From Gracilibacillus sp. YIM 98692 (GTDB lineage Bacteria > Bacillota > Bacilli > Bacillales > Amphibacillaceae), in assembly GCF_010993965.1 (NCBI RefSeq), contig NZ_WIXM01000002.1, positions 310,001 through 374,000 of the forward strand: a stretch of 64,000 bases of DNA. The letters run 5' to 3'. Under the pieces are notes generated by a model. The model was not told the DNA's origin, searched no databases, and was given only the letters and a program-made list of their open reading frames with translations. Below are positions 44,833 through 53,383 of this stretch, piece by piece (position 1 is the first letter of the stretch; every line of letters starts with the position of its first letter). The translations under genes and the position numbers were made by a program.

Positions 44833-45477
44833 ATGATCTTTCGTCAAATTCTGTTCATCACGACAATCTTGTGTCTATTTTTCTTTTATACGGGCGAAAT
44901 AGATGCATCTATTTCAGTAGAAGATTATTTTCAAGAAGAAAATTTGATAGATAAACCATCAAATGCGACCGATGATCCTCCTTCATTCGCAAATGACAAC
45001 AATGAAGAGAAAGGTGATACACCCAGTGTCTGGATGAGCTTTTTAAAGATGTTGTTGGCTCTAGTTATTGTAGTTGGACTTATCATCTTTATATCTAAAT
45101 TTTTGCAAAAGAAAAAGGGGTTCTTACAACAGAACCAACTAATGGAGAACTATGGCGGTATTTCTGTTGGTGCAAATAAATCTGTACAGACCGTTCGGGT
45201 GGGTGAGAGATATTTAGTTATTGGAGTTGGCGACAATATTGATGTGCTAATGGAAATTACGGAGCCTGAAACCATTAATCTATTAAACAAAGAGTCAAAT
45301 TCTGAAACAACTATTGATCATTTAAAAAATAAGTGGACAAAGCAATCAGATAATAACGACTCTGACAACATCTTAAGAAAAGATTTTCAGCAATTGTTTG
45401 CAAAGGAGCTAAATTCAATGAAAGACGGAAGGAAACAAATTTTAAATAAAATGAAGGAGAAAAAGAATAGATCATGA
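44833..45477 (+). CDS. fliO: flagellar export gate assembly protein FliO (FliZ)
   Basis: A 214-residue protein with an N-terminal signal-like segment (MIFRQILFITTILCLFFFYTG, residues 1-~20), a hydrophilic extracytoplasmic stretch, one membrane helix (about 73-92, FLKMLLALVIVVGLIIFIS) and a cytoplasmic domain with GGISVGANKSVQTVRVGERYLVIGVG, typical of FliO. It stabilises FliP assembly. GAGGTGATC sits very close to ATG 44833. Its stop overlaps fliP (ATGA). Confidence 0.9.
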   Translation: MIFRQILFITTILCLFFFYTGEIDASISVEDYFQEENLIDKPSNATDDPPSFANDNNEEKGDTPSVWMSFLKMLLALVIVVGLIIFISKFLQKKKGFLQQNQLMENYGGISVGANKSVQTVRVGERYLVIGVGDNIDVLMEITEPETINLLNKESNSETTIDHLKNKWTKQSDNNDSDNILRKDFQQLFAKELNSMKDGRKQILNKMKEKKNRS

Positions 45478-46151
45478 CGATCTTGTTAATTGATGTGTTT
45501 TCAAGTGCAGATACAGACAGTGTGACAACATCTGTACAGTTGCTATTATTACTTACTGTTTTATCTTTAGCTCCAAGTATTTTGATTTTAATGACAAGCT
45601 TTACAAGAATTTTAATTGTCCTGTCTTTTGTGCGAACATCCTTAGCAACTCAAACAATGCCGCCAAATCAAGTGTTAATTGGTTTAGCATTGTTTATGAC
45701 TTTTTTCATTATGGCTCCAACCTTTCAACAAGTAAACGAGGAAGCTTTACAGCCATTATTTAACGAAGAGATTAACTTAGATGAAGCATATGAAAATGCA
45801 GGCAGGCCAATAAAAGAGTTTATGGCTAAACATACTCGTCAAAAAGATTTAGCACTATTCATTAATTATGCAGAAATGGATGAACCTGAATCCATTTATG
45901 ATATTCCTTTAACAACGCTAGTACCTGCATTTGCTATTAGTGAATTAAAAACAGCATTTCAAATGGGTTTTATGATTTTTGTTCCATTCTTAGTGATCGA
46001 CATGGCTGTAGCCAGTGTTTTAATGTCTATGGGTATGATGATGTTGCCGCCTGTTATGATTTCATTACCTTTTAAGATTCTATTATTTGTTTTAGTTGAT
46101 GGCTGGTATTTGATCACACATTCTTTATTAGATGGATTTTTCCCATTGTAG
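45474..46151 (+). CDS. fliP: flagellar export gate protein FliP
   Basis: A 225-residue core export-gate protein. Membrane segments are visible at about 22-42, 58-82, 160-185 and 190-215. The conserved LILMTSFTRILIVLSFVRTSLATQTMPPNQVLIGLALFMTFF (in part) and FMIFVPFLVIDMAVASVLMSMGMMMLPPVMISLPFK blocks are intact. The N-terminus is shorter than in proteobacteria. It forms the FliPQR channel with the next two genes. Confidence 0.97.
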   Translation: MTILLIDVFSSADTDSVTTSVQLLLLLTVLSLAPSILILMTSFTRILIVLSFVRTSLATQTMPPNQVLIGLALFMTFFIMAPTFQQVNEEALQPLFNEEINLDEAYENAGRPIKEFMAKHTRQKDLALFINYAEMDEPESIYDIPLTTLVPAFAISELKTAFQMGFMIFVPFLVIDMAVASVLMSMGMMMLPPVMISLPFKILLFVLVDGWYLITHSLLDGFFPL

Positions 46152-46175
46152 AAGAACGAGAAAGGAGATTATATA

Positions 46176-46445
46176 GTGAGCGGAGAATTTGTCATTTCAT
46201 TAGCAGAACAAGGTATTTATACCATTTTACTCGTAACTGGGCCGCTCCTATTATTAGCACTGGTAGTGGGACTTTTAGTGAGTATATTTCAAGCCACCAC
46301 CCAAATACAAGAACAGACACTAGCTTTTATACCAAAAATCGTAGCTGTCCTAGTTGGTATTATCGTATTTGGACCATGGATGCTTACAACAATGGTAGAA
46401 TTTGCAGCAAACCTATTTCAAAATCTAAACCAGTTTGTAGGGTAG
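46176..46445 (+). CDS. fliQ: flagellar export gate protein FliQ
   Basis: An 89-residue protein with two membrane helices (about 12-38 and 50-75) joined by the conserved SIFQATTQIQEQTLAFIPK. It pairs with FliP and FliR in the export channel. The start is GTG 46176 with AAAGGAGAT upstream. Three bases separate it from fliR. Confidence 0.97.
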   Translation: MSGEFVISLAEQGIYTILLVTGPLLLLALVVGLLVSIFQATTQIQEQTLAFIPKIVAVLVGIIVFGPWMLTTMVEFAANLFQNLNQFVG

Positions 46446-46448
46446 TGT

Positions 46449-47219
46449 ATGATAGATCTATTAAATATAAATAGTTTACCTGGATTCATTCTTATACTAG
46501 TTAGAGTGATGTCTTTTTTTGTAACAGTACCAATTTTTTCATATCGAAATATTCCTACTCATTTAAAAATAGGATTAGGCTTTTTTTTAGCATGGACGAT
46601 GGTTTATGCCACTCATATCCCTTCTATTATAATCGATGGTTTCTTTATTATTTTAGTATTAAAAGAAGCAGTAATAGGTTTGCTGCTCGGATTAATTGCT
46701 TACTTGATATTAGCCGCTATACAAATTGCTGGGGGCTTTATAGATTTCCAAATGGGTTTTGCTATTGCGAATGTTGTCGACCCGCAAACAGGAGCTCAAA
46801 GTCCTTTGATTGGGCAGTACTTTTACACTATTGCTATTTTATTTTTACTCACGGTAGACGGACATCATTTATTAATAAATGGTTTATTATACAGTTTTGA
46901 AATCATTGCACTCGATCAACTGATCGAATTTAACTCCATCGATTATGTATTACAAGTATTTAATCAAATGTTTGTGATTGCTTTTCAACTTTCGATCCCG
47001 ATTGTTGGGTGCTTGTTTTTAGTCGATGTGGCGTTAGGAATTATAGCAAGAACTGTACCGCAACTTAATGTGTTTGTCGTTGGTTTACCGTTAAAGATTC
47101 TCGTATCTTTTGCTGTATTATTTGTTTTTGTCGTGTTCTATATCATGATTGTCAAAAAACTTTTTCAATTTACTTTAGAAGTAATAGGTAATCTTATCCA
47201 AATTTTCGGAGGTGTATAA
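46449..47219 (+). CDS. fliR: flagellar export gate protein FliR
   Basis: A 256-residue polytopic membrane protein with about six hydrophobic segments. The motif GFIDFQMGFAIANVVDPQTGAQSPLIGQ (in part) and the C-terminal VPQLNVFVVGLPLKILV are characteristic. It completes the FliPQR complex. The 3' end carries the Shine-Dalgarno for flhB. Confidence 0.97.
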   Translation: MIDLLNINSLPGFILILVRVMSFFVTVPIFSYRNIPTHLKIGLGFFLAWTMVYATHIPSIIIDGFFIILVLKEAVIGLLLGLIAYLILAAIQIAGGFIDFQMGFAIANVVDPQTGAQSPLIGQYFYTIAILFLLTVDGHHLLINGLLYSFEIIALDQLIEFNSIDYVLQVFNQMFVIAFQLSIPIVGCLFLVDVALGIIARTVPQLNVFVVGLPLKILVSFAVLFVFVVFYIMIVKKLFQFTLEVIGNLIQIFGGV

Positions 47220-47223
47220 TAAA

Positions 47224-48300
47224 GTGCTGCGATTAGACTTACAATTTTTTGCGGGAGAAAAAACTGAAAAGGCAACTCCGAAAAAAAGACAAGATGTGAG
47301 AAAAAAAGGGCAAGTTGCGAAGAGTCAAGATGTCAATACAGCTATTTTATTATTCTTTGTCTTCATTATTTTATATGTAACCGGTGATTTGTTAAAAGAA
47401 ACCATGACATCTATGTATCGCAGCTCATTTACCGAATACATTCACCATGATCTAACACAAGATTATTTGTTCCATGTTTTTATAGATGTACTTCGGCAAA
47501 TAAGTTTAGCACTATTACCTATTGTATTAATGGCTATTGTGGCTGGACTGGCATCTAACTTTTTACAGATTGGATTTCTCTTCTCAACGGAGCCATTAAA
47601 GATGAAATTAAATAAAATCGACCCTATCCAAGGAATGAAGAGAATTTTTTCTGCCAGGGCGCTTGTAGAATTGGCTAAATCGATCCTGAAAATCATTTCA
47701 GTTGGTGCTATTACGTTTTCGATTATTTGGATGAATAAAGATGAAATGATTATGTTAGTTGACAAGGATTTAAATGGGGCATTAGCCTTTTTTGGTACGA
47801 TGACTGTGCAGATGGGGGTTGCAGCAGCAATTGGGTTGTTAATTATATCTGTTATTGACTATACGTATCAGCGTTATGATTTCGAGAAGCAAAATAAAAT
47901 GTCTAAAAACGACATTAAAGATGAACACAAAAATATAGAAGGGGATCCGCTAATCAAATCCAAAATAAAGGAAAGGCAAAAGCAAATGGCTATGCAGCGG
48001 ATGATGAGTGAAGTCCCAGAAGCTGATGTAATTATCACTAACCCTACCCATTATGCGATTGCAATCTCATATGATGAGAACAAAGCTGACGCTCCATATG
48101 TTGTTGCCAAAGGTGTTGATTTTGTGGCTAGGAAGATAAAAGAAGTGGCACGGAGTCATCAAGTGATGATGGTTGAAAATCGACCTTTAGCAAGAGCATT
48201 ATATGACAAAGTGGAAATAGGAGAAGTAATTGATGAAGAATTTTTCCAGGCGGTTGCTGAGATATTAGCATATGTATACAGAGTTGAGAAGAAAATTTAA
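47224..48300 (+). CDS. flhB: flagellar export switch protein FlhB
   Basis: A 358-residue protein with four membrane helices in the first ~210 residues and a cytoplasmic switch domain. The autocleavage motif NPTH is at 273-276. It begins LRLDLQFFAGEKTEKATPKKRQ. I chose GTG 47224 because CGGAGGTG lies about nine bases upstream and the N-terminus then matches relatives; the in-frame GTG 47212 is inside that site. Cleavage and FliK binding switch export from rod/hook to filament substrates. Confidence 0.96.
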   Translation: MLRLDLQFFAGEKTEKATPKKRQDVRKKGQVAKSQDVNTAILLFFVFIILYVTGDLLKETMTSMYRSSFTEYIHHDLTQDYLFHVFIDVLRQISLALLPIVLMAIVAGLASNFLQIGFLFSTEPLKMKLNKIDPIQGMKRIFSARALVELAKSILKIISVGAITFSIIWMNKDEMIMLVDKDLNGALAFFGTMTVQMGVAAAIGLLIISVIDYTYQRYDFEKQNKMSKNDIKDEHKNIEGDPLIKSKIKERQKQMAMQRMMSEVPEADVIITNPTHYAIAISYDENKADAPYVVAKGVDFVARKIKEVARSHQVMMVENRPLARALYDKVEIGEVIDEEFFQAVAEILAYVYRVEKKI

Positions 48301-48332
48301 AGTTATGTAAGTAGAAGGAGTTGTACATCAGA

Positions 48333-50366
48333 ATGAAAGCTAGAGATTTTTCTGTGTTGCTAGGTGTTATATTAATTATTATTATGTTAGTCATTCCATT
48401 ACCAGGATGGATCTTAAGTATTCTTATATTAACGAATATATCTCTAGCCTTAGTCGTTATTTTAGTTTCCATGAATACGACAGACGCATTACAGTTTTCT
48501 GTATTCCCGTCACTTTTGTTACTCTTAACTCTATTTCGCCTTGGTTTAAACGTATCGACAACGAGGTCCATTCTATCGGATGCACAAGCTGGTGATGTGG
48601 TGGCCACATTTGGCAGTTTCGTTATTGGCGATAATCCTCTTGTCGGTTTCGTTGTCTTTGTTATTTTAGTGATTATACAATTTTTAGTTATCACGAAAGG
48701 AAGCGAGCGTGTTTCGGAAGTGGCAGCTCGTTTTACCTTAGATGCGATGCCTGGTAAGCAAATGAGTATTGATGCAGATCTTAATGCTGGCATGATTAAT
48801 GAGCAGCAAGCAAAAGAGAGAAGAGAGAAAATAGAAAATGAAGCGGATTTCTATGGTGCAATGGATGGTGCCAGTAAATTTGTTAAAGGTGATGCCATTG
48901 CAGGAATTATCATCGTTTTGATCAATATTATATTTGGTTTAATTATAGGGATGGCACAGTCTGGAATGAGCTTTAATGAAGCTATGGATACCTATATGCG
49001 ATTGACTGTAGGAGATGGATTGGTTAGTCAAATACCTGCTTTACTTATTTCGACTGCAACAGGTATTGTTGTTACTCGTGTTGCAACAGATGGGAATTTG
49101 AGTGCCGATGTTAGTAAACAGTTACTCCGATACCCTACTTTGCTATATGTAGCCGGAGGTACCATATTTTTTCTAGGATTTACGCCGATTCATTTCATAC
49201 TGACAACCATTATCTCTCTTGTATTAATTATTTCAGCTTACTTGTTATCACGAAGGCCGCATGAAGAAGTAGAGCCGACCGAAGAAGAAGTAGATGAATC
49301 TGAATCTGAAGAGATGAAAAAGCCAGAAAATGTTGTAGGCCTAATTAATATGGATCCAATCGAATTTGAATTCGGTTATGGCTTGATTCCATTAGCGGAT
49401 ACGAATCAAGGTGGGGATTTATTAGATCGAGTAGTTATGATTCGCAGGCAATTAGCCATTGAATTGGGGCTAGTCATTCCGGTAGTCCGAATAAGGGACA
49501 ATATTCAGCTTGATCCTAATGAATACCGCTTGCGGATTAAAGGAACAGAGGTAGCGAAAGGAGAGCTTTTACTAGATCATTATCTAGCGATGAGCCCAGG
49601 AATAGAAGAAGATGAACTAGATGGAGTAGATACAGTTGAGCCTGCTTTTGGTTTGCCAGCTAAATGGATTACAGAAGAAACGAAAGATGATGCTGAGATG
49701 CTTGGCTATACTATTGTGGATCCACCTTCAGTGGTCTCCACTCATATTACCGAAGTAATAAAGAAACATGCCTTTCAATTATTAGGGAGACAAGAAGTGC
49801 AACAATTACTTGATCATCTAAAAGAAAGCTATCCAATATTAGTGGAAGAAGTAACTCCTGATCCGCTCTCTATAGGTGATATTCAAAAGGTGCTTTCTAA
49901 ATTATTACGAGAACATATCTCGATTAAAAATCTCCCAGTTATTTTTGAGACGTTAGCGGATTTTGGGAAAATGACGACAGACACTGATTTACTTGCAGAA
50001 TATGTCCGCCAATCCTTATCAGCACAGATTACGAATGAATTGATGCAAGGAAAAGATCAGTTAAGAGTGGTTACATTATCAGGGAATGTAGAGAAATTAA
50101 TAGCAGAGCACATACAGCAAACAGAGCATGGTAGTTATTTAGCCTTAGATCCAGAATCACAACAAAAAGTTGTTCAATCTGTATCGGAAAATGTGGAAAA
50201 TATGACATTACAAGAAGAGCAGCCTGTTGTTTTATGCTCCCCAACCATTCGAATGTATGTCAAACAATTACTTGATCGTTTTTTACCACAGGTTATTGTT
50301 CTTTCCTACAATGAAATTGAACCTACAGCAGAAGTACAAAGCATCGGGGTGGTGAATGTCGCATGA
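48333..50366 (+). CDS. flhA: flagellar export gate protein FlhA
   Basis: A 677-residue protein, the same length as in B. subtilis. About eight N-terminal membrane helices (to residue ~300) enclose the FHIPEP-family signature (RFTLDAMPGKQMSIDADLNAG), then a linker and a large cytoplasmic domain that docks chaperone-substrate complexes (PIEFEFGYGLIPLAD, TVEPAFGLPAKWI, VSTHITEVIKKHA). ATG 48333 has AGAAGGAG 12 bases upstream; TTG 48321 abuts that site. It overlaps flhF by four bases. Confidence 0.97.
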   Translation: MKARDFSVLLGVILIIIMLVIPLPGWILSILILTNISLALVVILVSMNTTDALQFSVFPSLLLLLTLFRLGLNVSTTRSILSDAQAGDVVATFGSFVIGDNPLVGFVVFVILVIIQFLVITKGSERVSEVAARFTLDAMPGKQMSIDADLNAGMINEQQAKERREKIENEADFYGAMDGASKFVKGDAIAGIIIVLINIIFGLIIGMAQSGMSFNEAMDTYMRLTVGDGLVSQIPALLISTATGIVVTRVATDGNLSADVSKQLLRYPTLLYVAGGTIFFLGFTPIHFILTTIISLVLIISAYLLSRRPHEEVEPTEEEVDESESEEMKKPENVVGLINMDPIEFEFGYGLIPLADTNQGGDLLDRVVMIRRQLAIELGLVIPVVRIRDNIQLDPNEYRLRIKGTEVAKGELLLDHYLAMSPGIEEDELDGVDTVEPAFGLPAKWITEETKDDAEMLGYTIVDPPSVVSTHITEVIKKHAFQLLGRQEVQQLLDHLKESYPILVEEVTPDPLSIGDIQKVLSKLLREHISIKNLPVIFETLADFGKMTTDTDLLAEYVRQSLSAQITNELMQGKDQLRVVTLSGNVEKLIAEHIQQTEHGSYLALDPESQQKVVQSVSENVENMTLQEEQPVVLCSPTIRMYVKQLLDRFLPQVIVLSYNEIEPTAEVQSIGVVNVA

Positions 50367-51469
50367 AAGTAAAAAAGTTTAAAGGAAATACGATGCCTGA
50401 AGTAATGCAGGTTGTTCGTAAAGAGCTAGGAGCAGATGCCGTTATTCTTCAATCGAGAGAAGTACAGGAAGGTGGCATTTTTGGGCTATTTAAAAAAAAG
50501 AAGATTGAAGTACATGCAGCTATAGATCCTTCCCCTATTTCAAAAACGAGTTCTATTCAGCCACACTCAAAAATGCTTGATCAAACAGACAAAAAGCCTG
50601 ACTCCGGACAGGTTGACATGTTAGAAGAGATACAAGAAATGAAACATTGGTTTAAAAGACAAGTTGAGCATCATCAAAATTACCCTGATGCTTTTCAAAG
50701 TATGTTGGATAAATTAGTTGATAAACAAGTTAATCCAAAGATTACAGAAGATATTGTGGATACGATCTATCAACGGTTGTCACCTAAAGCTACGGAACAG
50801 GAAGTATGGAATGAGATGAGTTTAGAGATTAGAGATCGACTTGCAAATAATGGAGATTATGGAGGACTGTCATTTCAACACAAAGTTGTTGCTTTAGTTG
50901 GCCCTACTGGCGTTGGTAAAACGACTACCATTGCAAAATTAGCTGCTCATTACCGCTTGAAAAAGCATAAGCATGTAGCGTTTATAACAACAGATACTTA
51001 TAGAATAGCAGCCATAGATCAGTTGAAAACATATGCAGAAATTTTAGATGTACCGCTTGAGGTGGCATATAATGCAGATGATTATCAAAAAGCGAAAGAA
51101 AAATTTCAAGATTATGATATTATTTTTGTCGATACAGCTGGCCGAAATTTTTTAGAACAAAAGTATGTAGAAGAGATAAGCCAAACGATTGAATTACAGA
51201 ATGCAGAAGCTTATCTTGTTCTATCATTAGCAACTAAAAAAGAAGATCTAGAGTCAACCTTTAACCAATTTAAACATATTCCGTTAGATAAGGTTATATT
51301 TACGAAAAAAGATGAAACGAGTACATATGGAGCCATTTTAAACATCTGTTTACAAAATAAAATAGGTGTTGCTTATTTTACAAATGGGCAAGATGTACCA
51401 GATGATATAGAAACTGTATCAGTTGATCGGATAACTGAACTGGTAATTGGTGGTGCCAATTATGATTGA
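50363..51469 (+). CDS. flhF: SRP-type GTPase FlhF
   Basis: A 368-residue GTPase that sets flagellar position and number. A basic N-terminal B domain (MKVKKFKGNTMPEVMQVVRKELG) leads to the N and G domains: P-loop GPTGVGKT starting near 180, DTYRIAAIDQL, DTAGRN and TKKDETSTYG. It is the third SRP GTPase of the window. It forms a regulatory pair with FlhG, encoded next with an overlap. Confidence 0.97.
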   Translation: MKVKKFKGNTMPEVMQVVRKELGADAVILQSREVQEGGIFGLFKKKKIEVHAAIDPSPISKTSSIQPHSKMLDQTDKKPDSGQVDMLEEIQEMKHWFKRQVEHHQNYPDAFQSMLDKLVDKQVNPKITEDIVDTIYQRLSPKATEQEVWNEMSLEIRDRLANNGDYGGLSFQHKVVALVGPTGVGKTTTIAKLAAHYRLKKHKHVAFITTDTYRIAAIDQLKTYAEILDVPLEVAYNADDYQKAKEKFQDYDIIFVDTAGRNFLEQKYVEEISQTIELQNAEAYLVLSLATKKEDLESTFNQFKHIPLDKVIFTKKDETSTYGAILNICLQNKIGVAYFTNGQDVPDDIETVSVDRITELVIGGANYD

Positions 51470-52322
51470 TCAAGCAGCTAAATTGAGAAGTATGGTAAAA
51501 CATAAGACTTATGACGAACATAAAGCGACAGCAATTGCTGTCGCAAGTGGGAAGGGTGGTGTGGGGAAGTCTAATTTTGCGTTGAACTTTTCGTTAGCCC
51601 TTAGACAAAAAGGTAAAAAAGTGCTGCTTATTGATTTAGATTCAGGAATGGGAAATATTGATATTCTTATTGGATCAACAGCTGTTCATTCATTAGTAGA
51701 TTTATATGAGAATCAATTGACGATATATGATATTATAGAACTAGGTCCAAAATCCCTTCATTATATAGCAGGAGGAAATGCCCAGGACAAAATATTTCAT
51801 TTAGATCAACAACGGTTAGATTATTTTTTTTATCAAATGGAGATTGTCTTTCCTGTATATGATTTTATTATTTTGGATTTAGGAGCAGGGGTGACAAAAG
51901 AATCGATTCAATATGTTCTAGCTGCTGATGAATGTATATTAGTGACAACTCCTGAACCTACAGCATTAACAGATGCATATGCCATGATAAAACATATTTT
52001 GTTGCAGCAAAAGCAAGCCATTCATCTAGTGATGAACAAAGTGAACAATCAAAAACAGGGGCGTGAGTGTATGGATAGAATGATAGGTGTAGTGAAACAA
52101 TTTCTTCATCACCATGTTAATCCTTTAGCTATTATTCCAGAAGATCCTATCATTCCAAAATCAGTACTTGCGCAAACGCCTTTTTATTCAAGTAGTCCAA
52201 AAGCACTATCGTCAAAAGCGATTGATACAGCTGTTACGACATTTATTGGTGAGGTAGATCAAAATCATAAAAAAGCGAACTTTTTAAGTAAGCTGAGACG
52301 TTTTATGTTAGAGAGGGATTAG
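51462..52322 (+). CDS. flhG: FlhG (YlxH), MinD-like flagellar number regulator
   Basis: A 286-residue P-loop ATPase. The N-terminal DQAAKLR motif (3-9) is the peptide that stimulates FlhF GTPase. Deviant Walker A GKGGVGKS at 30-37 and the Walker B-like LLIDLDSGMGN follow. The C-terminal amphipathic helix ANFLSKLRRFMLERD is typical for membrane binding. The ATG overlaps the end of flhF and has only a weak GGTGGTG upstream, suggesting coupling. Confidence 0.95.
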   Translation: MIDQAAKLRSMVKHKTYDEHKATAIAVASGKGGVGKSNFALNFSLALRQKGKKVLLIDLDSGMGNIDILIGSTAVHSLVDLYENQLTIYDIIELGPKSLHYIAGGNAQDKIFHLDQQRLDYFFYQMEIVFPVYDFIILDLGAGVTKESIQYVLAADECILVTTPEPTALTDAYAMIKHILLQQKQAIHLVMNKVNNQKQGRECMDRMIGVVKQFLHHHVNPLAIIPEDPIIPKSVLAQTPFYSSSPKALSSKAIDTAVTTFIGEVDQNHKKANFLSKLRRFMLERD

Positions 52323-52325
52323 CCA

Positions 52326-53369
52326 ATGAATAAAAAAACAGTATTAGTGGTCGACGATTCTGCATTTATGAGAAAAATGATATCAGATATCATCAATCGC
52401 TCCAACTCTTTAGAAGTCCTGGATACAGCTAGAAACGGTAAAGATGCTATGGAAAAAAGGAAAAAACTCCGTCCAGATGTTATTACATTAGATATTGAAA
52501 TGCCATTAATCGATGGCATTGCAGCATTACAAGAGATAATGAAGGAGGATCCATTACCAGTTGTTATGCTGTCAAGTTTAACAAAAACAGGTGCTGATAA
52601 AACGATTGAAGCAATGACATTAGGTGCTGTTGACTTTATTACCAAGCCATCAGGCTCTATATCTTTAAATATTCGAGATATAGAAAGTGAAATTATAAAA
52701 AAGGTTGAACAGGCAGCTCAAGTGCAATTGCCTGAAACAAAGAAAAACACTAGCTGGACCCAGGTTTCGTATAGCACTAAAAAAATGAAGGGGAATAATA
52801 GTTTGGTCGCGATTGGATCTTCAACTGGCGGCCCGCGTGCCTTGCAGAACATCCTTACAAGTTTATCAAAAAATTTTTCAGCACCGATCGTTATTGTACA
52901 GCATATGCCGAAAGGATTTACAAAATCACTTGCAGAGCGATTAAATCGTCAATCTCAAATCGAAGTAAAAGAAGTAAGAAATGGGGAAATGCTGGAAAAT
53001 GGTGTGGCATATATAGCAGAAGGGGGCAAACAATTTCAAGTGGTGGAAAAAGAAGGTAGGTTTGTCGCTCAAGTGGACAAAAAAGTACCAGTTAATGGCC
53101 ACCAACCCTCTGTTGATACATTGTTTCATTCTATTTCTTTACTAACAAATTGTCATCCAATTGCAATCGTGTTAACGGGAATGGGGAAAGATGGAGCAAC
53201 AGGGATCAAACAATTAAAGCGCCGCCACCCAAGGACATTGTGTATAGCACAATCAAAGGAAACTTGTGTGGTTTATGGGATGCCGCAAGCAGCAGAGAAA
53301 ACGAGTTTAGTAGATTACATAATAGATTTGGATGAGATTAGTCAAATGTTACAGCATAAAATTCAGTAA
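52326..53369 (+). CDS. cheB: chemotaxis methylesterase/response regulator CheB
   Basis: A 347-residue protein with an N-terminal receiver (phosphoacceptor Asp56 in TLDIEMPLIDG) and a C-terminal esterase domain: catalytic Ser in GSSTGGPRALQ, His in VQHMPKGFT and Asp in TGMGKDGATG. It demethylates chemoreceptors and deamidates glutamines. The start is three bases after flhG. Confidence 0.97.
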   Translation: MNKKTVLVVDDSAFMRKMISDIINRSNSLEVLDTARNGKDAMEKRKKLRPDVITLDIEMPLIDGIAALQEIMKEDPLPVVMLSSLTKTGADKTIEAMTLGAVDFITKPSGSISLNIRDIESEIIKKVEQAAQVQLPETKKNTSWTQVSYSTKKMKGNNSLVAIGSSTGGPRALQNILTSLSKNFSAPIVIVQHMPKGFTKSLAERLNRQSQIEVKEVRNGEMLENGVAYIAEGGKQFQVVEKEGRFVAQVDKKVPVNGHQPSVDTLFHSISLLTNCHPIAIVLTGMGKDGATGIKQLKRRHPRTLCIAQSKETCVVYGMPQAAEKTSLVDYIIDLDEISQMLQHKIQ

Positions 53370-53383
53370 GAGGTGAGAGTTTG

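Noticed and set aside
46592-46900. A 102-codon plus-strand frame inside fliR
   Set aside because: It is an alternate frame within an intact membrane-protein gene, Cys/Tyr/Arg-rich and without start signals.
48128-48793. A 221-codon minus-strand frame opposite flhB/flhA
   Set aside because: It lies antisense to two clearly conserved genes and has no start signals; its length reflects codon use of the real genes.
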